The notes beneath the pieces are model-generated. The model did not search any database and was not told the DNA's origin. It saw only the letters and a program-made list of their open reading frames with translations. 64,000 nt of DNA from Eleginops maclovinus (taxonomy: Eukaryota; Chordata; Actinopteri; Perciformes; Eleginopidae), in the NCBI RefSeq assembly GCF_036324505.1, contig NC_086355.1, forward strand, positions 21,194,518 through 21,258,517, written 5' to 3'. Position numbers and translations under genes: made by a program. Every line of letters begins with the position of its first letter. The first letter of the stretch is position 1. Of this stretch, positions 1 to 13,797 are shown piece after piece.

Positions 1-2988
1 TTGTTAAAGGTTTTCGAAGCAAAAGAAACCCACCAACACAAAAACTACCTCATTATCTTTATGTGGCTTTTTTGGCCTTTCATAAAGCATCTAGCCAGGC
101 AGTTCATACCGTGTAATGAAGGTGAGCACTAAAACAAAGCCACTGATTCAGTCAGAAAATAATGAAAGTTTTTGGCTTAAGAATTCAATGTTGTTTTTAT
201 TTGTTATACAAGAACTGAACAATTCTACTTTTAATATTTGTGAATATTGTATTCATACTGTAAAGGTGAAAGTGAAAACCATTGAAAGTGAAAGATGTCG
301 TTAACTGACAATGTTTCAAACCGATGGTGAAACCTTTGGTTCTCTCTTCAGATGGTGCCAAGACCAGCAAAGAAAGTGAAAGATATTTGAAGAAAGTGAA
401 AGATATTGCAAACTGACATTGCTCCAAAACTGATAGCTAATCTTTTTGTTCCATCCTTCTACGTTGCCAAAACCAACAGTCTTTCTGTACAAGACTGACT
501 CAAGGGGTCCTGGCCCAACTCCCCAGAACAGCTGGGATGGGAAAGCTAATATTTGTTTCCTCTTCCTGAAGGGACGCTGAGGTGCCATCAAGCCAGCCTT
601 TCTAAACGCCATCCGCTGTCATGGAGCTCGTAAACCAGTCATCAGCAGAGGACAGTCACACTTATCTGCTCCCAGGGGTGACTGTGAGGAACTTTAGCAG
701 TGTTTTGCAGAGTAGAAAAATATGATTGGTCCACCTTCCCTTGGTAAATAAAGGTTTGGAAATACAATAATAAAAAGATTTAAAAAACAAGATAACTGTC
801 CCACGGAGATATTGTTAACTGCGTGAGTCAGTTATGTCACATCATCCCACCCTGAGTAAACTATGACTTTTGTTTTTTGTATTTGGCAATATCGTTTGGA
901 GAAAAGCTTTGCTTGATAAATAATGTGTCATCGTTAATAGAGGTGTCATATTCCGAGGTGCAGCTTGTTGTGTTGTAGAAGCAGAGCTGGAGCTTTCAAG
1001 ATGCATAGAGAGAGGAAATTGGGAATCTCAAGAGGACCAAATTCTAGCAGCACTTCAACTATAAACCGCTTTAATTGTCAGATCAGTGGGCTGTATTCTA
1101 GTACTTTTGGAGCTCAAGTGGGTCCAAACAACAGCTCTCCTTTAGGAATGACATTCATTTGAACCCTCTTCTCAAATAAAATTGTTACATCAAAATTAAA
1201 GGAAGAAGTAAAATTGTGAATCGACTCAATCAATCAAATCAATTGCAGACTTAACCATTGGGAAATTCTTCTTTATAAGGCTGGTTTGAGTCTGCTTACT
1301 TATAACCACATTATGTAGCTAACCTATCTAAGGCAGGATACTTGTAAAAAAGAGTTTTCGTCATTCTTAATGATCTGTTTAGCTCCTTAAGAATAACATA
1401 CATTGATTGTCTATGAGCAATAGAATATCATCATTTTCTGTGTTATCATCTTTCTGATCATAGTTTTGTGTATATAGCCAACAACTTTATGGTCAAGTTC
1501 TTTCGCTGGTGTTACCAACCTTGATGTCAGTTAATCTGTTTTTGACCAAAAAGCTCAAATAAATTGACAAAAACTATCAGGAAATACACAGTCGGCATCT
1601 AAATGGCAGATATTTGGAGTTGGTTGGGACCAAAACTAAAAATACTGACCAATGTTAAGTACATAACATCACATTGCATTAACTGACGCTTTTGTCCAAA
1701 GTTACTTACAATGGGTAAAAGGCATTGCTGATTTTGAGCTATGTCTGCTGGATAACATAATTGGCAAGTTTGTGCTAACACATTTCTAAACTGATAATAT
1801 GTAACTGTTTTGTTGACAGCTATCTTCTCTGCTCCCAAAGTGGCCAAAATGTGAATGAATATAGGTTGAATTCCATTAACTATAAAGTCATCAACACATT
1901 CTTCCCAATGCTTAATTATATCTGTTAATGTTGTAGGAATCACCAGATAATGTTGACAAAGAACAGTTTACTAATTTATAAAAGATACACCAAACAATCT
2001 CTGTTTCCTCAAAAAATACATTCTAATTTAACTTATTGCATTAGTATATCTCTGAATCTAATCAGTAAAGACTTGACTGCATTATTTTGGATTTATGCTA
2101 CATCAAAAAAAGTACAGCAATTTGTTTCTGTGTTGTGTTTTTACCTTCTGTTCTTAACAATGTGGAATAGTAGATGATCAATGGCAAACTGAAGATGTCT
2201 GAATGTGATGCACTCAATTACAAACAGAATTAACATATTGACATTTTAAATAATTATTAATTCAGATGATACTCTGTATTGTTTTAAGATAAAATTCTTG
2301 AAACAAAATAAATAACACTGGGAACAAGCTGAATCATCTCAACCCATTGATAGATTTGTGCTCTGACAAAAATGAGCTTTTATGACCTAAAATGAAACTG
2401 AATATCTTGTAAGCACATCCCTGGCACTTTGTCGGTGTGTGCATGCTTGGTTTAACATTAGGTGCACATGTGTGGGATGTCAGTGGACAAGAATGTGCCT
2501 GTCTGTGAGACTAATCATGCAGCCCTATTACTCACTGTGTTCAGGGAAACTGTGCTTCAGTGGTCCCCCACCTTCTGAATGGAAAGTCTTAGGGGGGATA
2601 GAAAGTAAAAGTCACAGGGTCGTATCTGCAACAAAGTCTGATGGAATTTCCTGTGAGTGGATTTTCCCACGATATTGTGACCTCAATATTTCTAATTTGA
2701 AACAACGTGTTGAAGGACGATACTCCAGACACTTTGGCTTGTAGTACATGCCATGATGTCATTTGCCCTAAGGCCTCCTTGAAACTTCAGATGAATGAGG
2801 GTGCTTTGTTTTATATGTCTACAGGGGGGAAATGTGTATTGGAAAGGAGAGGCCGTGAGAACATGTTTTTTTTTGAGCATACAGGTATACAACTTCTAAA
2901 AAAGTAAGCACAGCATCTGTAACCTTCATTGCCCACAGATGGTTTAGCTATCAGCATTGCAGCAGATATAACATTTATGTCTCCCAGG
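1..2988. other. intergenic or intronic DNA, no gene seen
   Basis: The sequence is AT-rich and non-repetitive at the scale I can read. Open frames here are under 120 codons, overlap on both strands and show no recognisable domain. The only local structure is a short direct duplication of a GAAAGTGAAAGATATT-like unit near 365-405. Confidence 0.6.
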
Positions 2989-3118
2989 ACAGTGGTTCCC
3001 AACCTGGGAATTTGGGCCCAAAGGGGGCCACAAGAAAAAACTGAGTGGTCATGAAAACTTGTCTGACAATGACCAAACTGCTCCATCTTGGGGTCACAGT
3101 TTTCAATACTGGGGGATG
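2989..3118. repeat. hAT-like terminal repeat fragment
   Basis: The segment opens with CAGTGGTTCCCAACCTGGG, the usual terminal motif of fish and mammalian hAT/Charlie-type elements. It is followed by a G-rich stretch of the kind found in their non-autonomous copies. I could not locate a matching inverted end, so this is probably a truncated copy. Confidence 0.35.
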
Positions 3119-4589
3119 GATTGAGTATGATAGCAAAACATCAGCCTTTATATACATAATAATCAGTTATGAATGTCAACAACTCCCTAATGGAAACAAT
3201 GTAGACCATCTCTTATTGCTATGAAGATTTGTACAAAGTCACTATTTCAGTAAAGGTTATATCAAGTAATTAAAATGTGTGGCTTGGACAATGTATCAAT
3301 TGTATTTCCCCAAACATCACTGATTGGAGCTTGAGAGATTTCCAGAAAAGGTGATATTTAAATATTGAGAGAATCCTTGGGGAAATCAGAAGTTTAGGGG
3401 GATGCTTCAACCTCAATACGTTTTGGTTTCTGTCAAACATGTTCCAACTGGAATTTCTTAACATCAACTGATTAATTTAGAAGTAAACTAATCTACCCCT
3501 TGAGGAGATTCATGAGCCTGCTGAACATTAGTATGGGCTTATGAAAGTTAGAAGCGTCTGGAAAAGTTTTTTCACAAAAAGTACAGCTTACTGCCTCATC
3601 CCATAAACACGTAACTCGACGAACACAAGTACTGAGAGTCTGTGGGTTTTGGCGGGGAAACATCTTCAAAGCCATCATTCTCTGTCCTCTTACAGCTCTC
3701 CCCGAAAGACTCAGATTAAGCCCTGCTCAAGACCTCTTCGTTCTGTCAAACCCTGCTTGGCTCAGATAACACTGGCGGTGCTCTATCTCCATTAAAAACC
3801 CACTGCTGGAGCCAAACATGTCTTAAGTTAAAATAAGTTTAAAAGTAGTCAAATGACGTTGGGAGAAAAAATCGATATGAATGATTTAGCAATGCAGGTA
3901 ATGAACTTTTCTTGTTTTGAGCCAAGGGCCTTTTATTGTGTTACTACTTTTCAAATAACACATCCCATTTATTAACTTCCAACTGGTGCTCCTTTATAAA
4001 GTTAAACAAAGCAGCCAACAATTTACATAACACTCGACAGTGAGCTGCCCTTCAGATCAATAATTAATTTAATGAGTCAGTAGAAGTTGACAAAGGATGA
4101 GGGCAGAGTTTTGAGTAAAGGCTCGCTGTGTGGGTTGAAATGTGTGGACACACTTTAACATTAACAAGGTACAGAGCATGTTTCACAGCCACAACACCTG
4201 CTGGCTAATGTGAAACACCCCTGCAAGAATCTTTAACCACCTGGTGGACCTCATTGTCTGTCCAGATAATCAATGTAACTCCTCAGGGGTCGATGAACAA
4301 GCAGCCCCGTTTGATTTTAAATGGTGCCACGGCTACTGTGCAAACAATTTATATCTCTACCAGAAAAAATACAAAAAGTCCAAACATCCATTCTTTTACT
4401 GCAGGCAGCCACACCTACTGATATGTTTGAAACCTAGAATTGGTTGTCAACACTGACAGAAGGGGGTGTGCAAAGGCTCTCTCACCTAAGGCTAAAATAC
4501 AAGTGACTGTTGCCTAGCTATCAAGAGGCAGTAACACAACACTACACCATATATTACTTTATACAGCCATTCCCTTGGCACTGTCTGAA
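3119..4589. other. no gene seen
   Basis: Unique-looking sequence. Small ORFs of about 60-70 codons on both strands have no recognisable motif. Around 4050-4080 there is an ATTA-rich stretch of the kind seen in fish non-coding regulatory DNA, but nothing can be assigned. Confidence 0.55.
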
Positions 4590-4683
4590 CCCAGGCTGCA
4601 TTAACCTCAAGTCCTAGTTGCGATTTCATTGCATCTCTCTGATGAGCGTCTTTGAGTACCATAAAAAGCGCTATATAAATGTG

Positions 4684-4757
<74 letters not shown>
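4590..4757 (+). mobile_element. 3' tail of an L2-like LINE
   Basis: A segment ending in AGCGCTATATAAATGTGATT followed by a long ATT repeat matches the usual 3' end of fish L2-like LINEs, whose tails end in TATATAAAT-type motifs and a trinucleotide array. No coding part remains, so this is a strongly 5'-truncated copy. Confidence 0.6.
4684..4757. repeat. (ATT)n microsatellite
   Basis: About 24 uninterrupted ATT units directly follow the LINE tail. They most likely grew from the trinucleotide 3' end of that element. Confidence 0.95.
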
Positions 4758-5224
4758 GTCATTTAGTATTAGGAGAAAGACAGTCTAATACTATACTTCA
4801 CAGTCTTGAGTGTATACAGGAAATGGAAATGTCACAAGTTAAGGCCGAAACAGATTAAACTGCATTGATGGATTAGTTCATTTAAATTGGATATTCTTCC
4901 CTCTGTGCAATTAGCATTTAGGATATGCATGTGAAAAACTGGGAGACTCAAACACCTTTAATATAACTTCCCTACTGTCTTCAAGTATCACAGTAATGCC
5001 ACTACTATGATGCGAAAGACAATTAATGAAAAGTAGTTTGCTAAGGGTTATTGGAAAATTAATTAAAAACCTAGAAACAAAAGAGAATCTGTCAAACCCC
5101 GGTAATACATTTGTGCAAATTGATGCAAATTGATGCAAATTTCCCTTCTGACAAATGCAGATTCCTTATTATAAAATCATAATTTCTATTTAGTTGCAGT
5201 CAATCTACTCCACAATGTTTTCTA
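4758..5224. other. no gene seen
   Basis: AT-rich spacer between two LINE fragments. A short tandem of GCAAATTGAT occurs near 5115-5145. Confidence 0.5.
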
Positions 5225-5274
5225 ATACAACCAATGGCAAGAAGTATGACCATGTGATAGACTACCTCCAACAC

Positions 5275-6145
5275 ACACTGTGTGTACCTCTGGTGTTCCC
5301 CAAGGGTCAGTCCTGGGGCCACTTCTCTTTTTAATTTACATGCTGCCCTCAATAAACATCTAGCACTTTCAAAGATCTCAAGATGCCTGGACCACATACA
5401 TCACTGGATGAGCAATAACTCCCTCCAACTAAATAGCAGTAAATCAGAGGCCAGTCTCATTGGAACACCCCATCAATTACTCAAAGCAAACATCCCTCAA
5501 ATCGTCATCAATGGCCACTCCATTCCTCTCTCCCCTCTTGTAACAAACCTAGGCATGAAACAGGACTCATCCCTTTCTTTCTAAGCACACATCAAGACTG
5601 TCTGCAAAGCTTCCTACTGCCATCTGAGGAACATCTCGCAAAATGCGACAGTCACTCTGCAAACTGGATGCAGAAAAACTGGTCCATGCCTTTGTCACCT
5701 CCCTCATTGACTACTGCAATTCTCTGCTTGCCGGCCTACCAACAAAAACAATTCAGAGACTGCAATATGTACAAAACAGTGCCGCCCGGATACTCCGTTA
5801 AACACGCAAATCAGAACACATCACCCCCAGCCTTCACTCACTCCACTGGCTCCCCGTAACCCCCCGGATCAAGTCCTCACCATGGCCATTAACCCCACAG
5901 GCCCCACCTACCTACAGGACTTGCTTAGTACACAACACTCAAAAACATCACGCACCCTCAGGTCATCCAGCATCAATCTCCTGGCTGTTCCCCGGACAAA
6001 ACTGGCCAGCATGGGAGACCGTGCTTTCTCCTCCCTCGGCCCTCGTCTGTGGAATCAGCTACCAGAAGATTTAAGGACCTCTGCATCCCTCTCAGTCTTC
6101 AAGAAAAGCCTGAAGACCCACCTGTTCCCCATTGCATTTCCCTGA
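5275..6145 (+). pseudogene. L2-like LINE reverse transcriptase C-terminal remnant
   Basis: Three frames must be combined to read it. Near 5290-5345 the conceptual product contains SGVPQGSVLGPLLF, the conserved reverse transcriptase block that precedes the catalytic YADD. The sequence then jumps to the LDHIHHWMSNNSLQLNSSK region, so the YADD block has been deleted. The C-terminal part (5882-6145) contains GDRAFSSLGPRLWNQLPEDL and FKKSLKTHLF, the signature end of L2-like LINE proteins in vertebrates. The frames are broken by small indels around 5585 and 5860. The gene is inactive, since both the 5' half and the catalytic motif are missing. The assignment to L2 rather than another jockey-group clade rests on this C-terminal signature. 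Confidence 0.85.
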
Positions 6146-6332
6146 CTGTGCTTCATTTTATATTTAAACCTGTTATGCTCTTAACCTTTTTCTTTTTGAC
6201 ACTCAGCTCACTATTTTATTAAATATGATCCTTCGGTAGCTTTTGTTTCATTTTAGTTTGTTTCTTTTCTCCCCATAGCATTGTGAAGCACCTTGAGAAC
6301 ATTTAGTTTTTAAAGTGTGCTATACAAATACA

Positions 6333-6388
<56 letters not shown>
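6333..6388. repeat. (ATT)n microsatellite
   Basis: About 18 ATT units form the 3' tail of the L2-like LINE. Confidence 0.95.
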
Positions 6389-6390
<2 letters not shown>

Positions 6391-6899
6391 CCTGGTTGAG
6401 AATCAGCCCACTGCTTTAAATCATATTACCATGTTAACATTGCGCGTAGTTCATGTAAGGACAATTTTTTTCTTGTCGCAACAAACATATCTCTCTGCAT
6501 GAATAGGTCAGATGGAATGCACACATTAAAATCAAAGTCTACTGGAACTTGATTAAAATGGATTTATTATGTGCTAGGCTAATATCAAACAAGAAGCCTA
6601 AGGGGATTTCCAGCTCACACAATTACTTCATACAGAAACAAGAGTAGACAGGTTTTGCTCTGCAAATAATGTGATTGTTCTTATCCGAGTCATTTCTGAG
6701 TATCTGATTGTGGTTACATGGCAAAACTAAAAGTAGGAGATTTAAAAATCAGAAATAATAAAATGTCTTCATGAAAATCAAGAAATTAAAAGCCTATTCT
6801 TGGTTTGAATATGACACTGCAGACCCTCTTTGAAGAAATAGTTCATTCAAAAGCAATGTCAGTACTAAGCTTTCAAGTAGGATCACAGGCAAATATAAG
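6389..6899. other. no gene seen
   Basis: AT-rich unique sequence between the LINE tail and the CA repeat, with no coding signal. Confidence 0.55.
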
Positions 6900-6900
6900 T

Positions 6901-8344
<1,444 letters not shown>

Positions 8345-8365
<21 letters not shown>

Positions 8366-9400
8366 ATGCCTAGGCTGTGTCTGCATGCCTTTGCGCACAC
8401 CCTCCGCACTGCCCACTCCCACCTGGACCAGAGGAACACATATGTGAGAATGCTGTTCATTGAGTACAGGTCTACAGCTTTTAACACCATTGTTCCCTCC
8501 ACGCTTGTCATCAAGCTCAGGGAGCTTGGGCTCAGCAACGCCATCTGTGATTGGGTCCTGAACTTCATGAAGGGCAGAGCCCAGACAGTGGAGATGAGAA
8601 ACATCACATCCTCCACCCTGATCCTCAAAACCGGTGCCCCTCAAGGCTGCTTGCTCAGACCTCTCCTCTAATCCCTGTTCACACACAGCTCCAACACCAT
8701 TATGACCACGACCATCATTGGCCTCATCACCAAAGGCGACGAGACCACGTACAGAGAGAAGGTCCGAACTCTGATATCTTGGTGCAAGGATAACAACCTC
8801 CATCTCACCTTCAGCAAAACCGAGGAGCAGATTGTGGATTACAGGAAGCAGCAGAGAGAGTGACACAGTCCAGGTTCCCCAGTGTCCACATCGCCGAGGA
8901 CCTGACATGGAGTCATCACACAGAAATCATCACCAAAACAGCCCGCCAGTGGCTTTTCTTTCTCCGCAGGCTGCAGAGGATCAACATGGACTCCAGGACA
9001 CTCTGCAACTTCTATAGGAGCACCATAGAGAGTATCTTGATTGGCTGCGTCACGGCCTGGTACGGCAGTTGCACCGCCCTCAGCCGTAAGGCTCTACAGA
9101 GGGTGGTAAAAACTGCAGAGCACATCACCAGGATGGAGCTGCCATCCATGGAGGACCTCTTTTCCCAGTGGCTCGGTAAGAAAGCCCACAGAATGATCAA
9201 AGACCCCCATCACCCCAGCAACCAACTGTTCTGTCTGCTGCCGTCTGACAGGCGGTACCGCAGCATCAGCTTTCAAACCTCCAGACCCAGAGACAGTTTC
9301 ATCCCACAAGCAAGACTATTCAACACCTAAGCTTAAACTATTTTTATACTATTTTTTATGTCTTGTAAATGCACTGTTGAGGAACCTACAATTTAAGTTG
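8345..9400 (+). mobile_element. 5'-truncated jockey-type LINE
   Basis: This is the extent of the LINE copy including a short 3' untranslated part after the stop near 9330 (AT-rich, with a GCACTGTTGAGGAACCTACA motif common in fish LINE 3' ends). The 5' limit is taken where similarity to coding motifs begins. Confidence 0.7.
8366..9330 (+). pseudogene. jockey-superfamily LINE reverse transcriptase relic (Rex1/CR1-like)
   Basis: The first block (8366-8671) contains a degraded form of the DYSSAFNTIVPSTLVIKL motif and GAPQGCLLRPLL, two standard reverse transcriptase motifs. The second part (8860-9330) contains FLRRLQRINMDSRTLCNFYR, the IESILIGCVTAWYGSC motif and LLPSDRRYRSI, the conserved C-terminal region of this LINE group. 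Between them the frame is lost. The segment that should encode the catalytic FADD has been shortened near 8700-8715, so the text goes directly from the preceding block to the TTIIGLI block. The element is 5'-truncated, without an endonuclease. Rex1/CR1-like is my best clade guess from the motif wording; other jockey-group clades are possible. A 132-codon-class open frame on the other strand across it is an antisense shadow. Confidence 0.85.
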
Positions 9401-12400
9401 TTCATACATTACATAAATACGCTGTCAATGACTAAATTTGAACTATGGCTCTCTTTTTTAAGAAACTCTCATTGTCTATCTGTTTCACTGAATATAAACA
9501 TTTCTGTCAAAAAATACAGTTTAGGCTGGAAAGAACAATGGCATGTAGCAGGGTGGTTTATAATCTCCGGATAACCAAATAAACTTATTTTTATGGATGA
9601 GTTGTCGTTGGAGTTAACTGACTATAAAACAGATTGTGTTTTTAGTAATCTCATAATGTTTTTATTTCACTTTGCGGATGATTTGGTTATACCGTCTTTC
9701 TGTAGGGCTGTCTGCAGCAGCTGTTGGCTGTACGCTGCCAGTTTCCTAGAGTTTAGTGGCAATTCAATAATCACAGCCCATAAAACTATGTATTGGGAAA
9801 CTTATTAATGTGTATATCTATCTGAATAGGGGTTTGCAGTGAAATAAAAACCCTACAAAAGTCCATTGGCTGGACTTTGTTTCCCTGTCAGCAGCTCAGT
9901 AAATCTTTCAGGTAATATCCCCATATTAGAGATTAAGAAATTACAAACTTGAATTGATGAAGGCAGCTGACTCACATGAGTATGCCTGAGAGGGAATATG
10001 AACCCATCTGGCCCTCAGTCGCGGAGGACATGCGGAGAAGGCTATGCTGAAATAATAACATTACAGGCTGAAATTAGAGGCCATCCTCTCAACAAATTTA
10101 GCCAAAATGGCTATTTACAAGCTAGTCTGCTCCGCTGCACAAATAATAGGCTCCCTCTGAGGTGATGCAATCACATCATGCAACGCAAAGCCAATTCTCT
10201 AAACCCATTTTAATCATCTCCTCTTTGACCGTCTAAGCTGTGCCTGCATGGATCCGAAGCTAGAAGATGAAATGGGCCGTGACCTATCTGCTGGATAGAT
10301 TCACACCATAAATAATTCTATAGTTAAATAACATCATCCTTTTATGGCAGCCTTTAGGTGAAGCATTGAAACAGAATCCACCTGTCAGTGAGAGCTGCAC
10401 TGAGGAAAACTGCGCATCACTTTTTAGCAATTAGGACCAGGAAGCCACAAACAGAATTGTTATAACATCCATCCAATCTCAGAGGTCTGTAACGGGGACA
10501 TTCTGTGCAGACAAACCTTGCCACTTCCTGTTTAGGTTGCAATGTAATTGAGGAAGAGAGGGATCTCTGATACCATCGTTCTAGTGAGAGACTATTGTGC
10601 AAACAAATGACACTGGAAGTTGGAAGAAAAATTTGACAGAAATGGCCTTTTAATAACACAGAAATGTCTTAAGGAATATTTTCCCTTAAAGAATAGAGGA
10701 CCAGAAACTAAACAGAAAAGTATTTACAATATGCTGTATATTATAAACACATCCATAGAGTTGGAGAGAGGTAATGCATCATACACCGTCATGCTCAAAA
10801 ACACAACTACAAAAACTAAACAAATACCAACTAAACTAAAGTACTAAATGGCCCTCAAACATTATTTTTGATCAATCTTAACATTGGGTTAACCTGGGGA
10901 AGAAATCATCAACAGAAGTAGATTAGAAAGGCGAAATATGTAGATGTACACATACAAATCATTTTTGAATAAAACAATAGGATATAAGGACAAAGGGGAT
11001 CGGAATAGGAACCAACAAAATGTATTGAATAAAAATGTAAGAAGAAAATAAACAAAGACACAAAACCTAAAGAGCCAACATGATGTATGGTGTGTTATAG
11101 TTAAAATGGGATGCTGAAGCTGGAGTCTTGCCACAGGTTCATTTCTCCAACAGGGGTTGTCACCTTTTCAGGAAGATGGTGTCTTCATGTGAAGCACACT
11201 CCCCAGGTCTCAGCATCTGCTGGGATAAAGAGCTAACCTCTGACTTCCTCTGCTGAAGGATGAAGCATTTGGCACACAGCATGCAGAGGGAAATGGCTTG
11301 CTCCTCATATTTATTAATGGAAGGATTAGCTGCCACTGAGATAGGAAGAGGACAATCTGGATGCAAAAGTCTTACTAAAAGCCTTGAAAGTAGTCAAATA
11401 TAAGGAATTTCACTTAAGGGCAGGACAATTTATTGAAATAGAAATATTTATTTTAAAATTAATATGCAGTGGCCGCTAGCTCCTAAGAACTTCCCTAGTT
11501 TAAAAAATCCCATATAAGGACTGTGAACTGCTTTATATTTTGTGACATTATAAGTAGTTTAACTTTCGAATAGCAACGCTTTTGAAGTGACAACACCCAA
11601 TCACAGCTGGAATATATTTTTCCCGTCTTCCTTAAACATCAGGCTTCGGTTTACATTTTGTGAGCTCCGCTGCTAAAATATCAAAATATCTTCTTGAAAC
11701 AAGTACCGGTATCTGGCAGAGAAACATAGGTCAACAAACACACTGAACTCAGCAGAGAGAACACATTTCTCCACACACAAAAGTTGACCTATGGTGTCAA
11801 GAGACACAGAAGCACAGACGGATGTATCCGGTCATTTTTCAAAATAAAACATATTTCAGATTGATAGAAAATAAAATACTTTATTCAATCTTTCTGTGTG
11901 GCCTGGTACCAAATGACCCATGGACCGGTACCGGACCAGGTGCAAAAAGCATTGTTAGCTATGAACAGCCAGTTGAAACTGGCAATGTTAGCTACAGACA
12001 CCAGTAATTAAAGTTCAGCTTAAAACCTATTAAAAAACCTTCATCACAACAAATAGCAATTTATATATAGTGAGAGGGTTTATATATTATGTTACTAAAT
12101 GATAACATTCATTAACTGAGCGTATTTCAACACATGAATGATGAACTTTGTGTAGTAGTCACATGATGTTTGGGAGAGACAGCTGATGTTTCAATGTCTC
12201 TGGGACCTGTCAGGTTGCCTTGTTGGATCTATAATTCAGTCTCCAGTATGACAAAGGAACTGCAGACAGACTGCATCAATCAAACACACTTCTGCCTCCA
12301 GCATGTAGTTGACCTTACTGAAAAGTCCGATATTGCATGGTGAGCGTCATGTGCACAGCCTGTTGTACATCAATAATGCTTTTCTCAAGAGGGGGTCAGT

Positions 12401-13264
12401 GGTCAGTAGTGTGGACTTTGCCTGTGATGGCTATCTTTTATTAAATCAAACAACATGTCCCAGAGTTGATGTGATGCAGCTACAGTGAGCAATCCCTTGG
12501 TAAGCCAGAAATAATAACTGATGATCCCTGCTGCCTCACTCAGGCTACAGGTCTCAGCAGTGGGAGGTAGAAAACTAATAAAAACAAAAAGTTTAAAGGG
12601 GAAATATTTTTTGAGAGATTAGATGGCTTTGGGAATCCACAATGACAGTCAAGACGTAAACAAGGTGAGACAAGATGATAGAAAACTTTGGTAAATAATG
12701 TATTAGTGCATACTTTTATATGTATTACCTTATTACTCATGGTTGCAAAATGCGGAAATACAGCATTCTGTGGGGAAGTATACGGCGTCACATGCAAAAG
12801 TAACCTCCACTTTTCTGCTCCTTGTCTTCGCTTCTAATCTACTCTTCTATGCACTTGGTGAGTGCTGTCAATATTTGCTGGATCCTTCTTTTTCTTCCTG
12901 TGACAGGGGTTCAACAACATGTAATTAAGAAAATAAATACACCTCTCATCCTCTTTTAGAGACTCCTTCTCCCTCCATTGTCCTTTCAACTAGATGAAAA
13001 GCTGCTCTGCTGCTGAGATCTATTTTGAGGTCACGCATCCTTAATGCATCCGCCAAGCCTCATCAAGATGCATTAGCAAGGCAAAGCAGCGTTAGAGAGG
13101 AGATGAGAAAAATGATTTCATAATCAATGAACTGCATGCAATGTATCTCACTTGTCGGAAAAACCTTGCTGAGCATGAATATGGCTGGCATAATCCAGAC
13201 AGAACTGGCCATGGAGTCATGAATTCATATGAAACTGATTATTAGACGTATAGATTCATTCAAA
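9401..13264. other. no gene seen
   Basis: Nearly 4 kb with no coding signal. The stretch about 10,000-10,330 is of more even base composition and contains TAAT-rich blocks, so it could be conserved non-coding DNA, but this cannot be shown without alignment. A short known-type repeat fragment is listed separately at 11,893-11,950. Confidence 0.5.
11893..11950. repeat. short fragment of a dispersed fish repeat
   Basis: The motif GGCCTGGTACCAAATGACCC followed by ATGGACCGGTACCGG matches the inner part of a very common fish hAT-like MITE, whose copies contain the phrase 'ggaccggtaccggtccg'. Only a short piece is present. Confidence 0.4.
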
Positions 13265-13272
13265 ACCTAACC

Positions 13273-13789
13273 CAGTGGTGTCCAAACATTTTTCACTGAG
13301 GGCCACATACAGAAAAATATACGAGGGGCTGGGCCACTCGCGTCATATGTTAAGTGAGGTTATACGTTGGCAAAATCAATCTAATGTGGGTAAATTATTC
13401 TTAATACTTGAATGTGCTTTAAGAAAACACAAACAGCTTACATCTCAGCTTTCCTTTATTTAGTTACAAAAAATGTTGGAAGGTCAATCCTTGAACAGAA
13501 GCCTCAGATTGCTTATAATAAGTGGAAATATGAAGGGTCTGTTTCAAGCTTGTTATGCAAATAGTTGTCTTTTTTAAACTTAGATTTGTTTGAAAAACTT
13601 TTCAACTTTAATTGACTGACTTTATTTGTGAATACTGTGTAATACATATCAATGTAAGTGTGATGTTAGACAAGCACAAGTTTCAGGTGGGGGCTTTATT
13701 CCATTATACTTTTAGAATTAGCTGAGGGCCAATTCAAAAAGGACCACAGGCCACTTTTTTCTCCCGGGGCCGTAGTTTGGACACCTCTG
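13273..13789. mobile_element. hAT-type MITE, 517 bp, with target duplication
   Basis: The left end reads CAGTGGTGTCCAAAC and the right end reads GTTTGGACACCTCTG, giving imperfect terminal inverted repeats of about 15 bp. The ends continue into GGGCC-rich subterminal DNA on both sides (near 13,310-13,340 and 13,760). The flanks are ACCTAACC (13,265-13,272) and CCCTAACC (13,790-13,797), which match at 7 of 8 positions, as expected for the 8-bp duplication of hAT elements. It has no transposase, so it is a non-autonomous element. Confidence 0.8.
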
Positions 13790-13797
13790 CCCTAACC

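Larger units (their letters stand above)
5225..6388 (+). mobile_element. L2-like LINE, 3' part
   Basis: This 5'-truncated non-LTR retrotransposon copy runs from the middle of the reverse transcriptase to the 3' tail. The tail has the form TGCTATACAAATACAATTT followed by ATT repeats, as in the copy at 4.6 kb. The orientation is plus. Typical 5' truncation and the internal lesions described for its ORF show it is dead. Confidence 0.8.
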
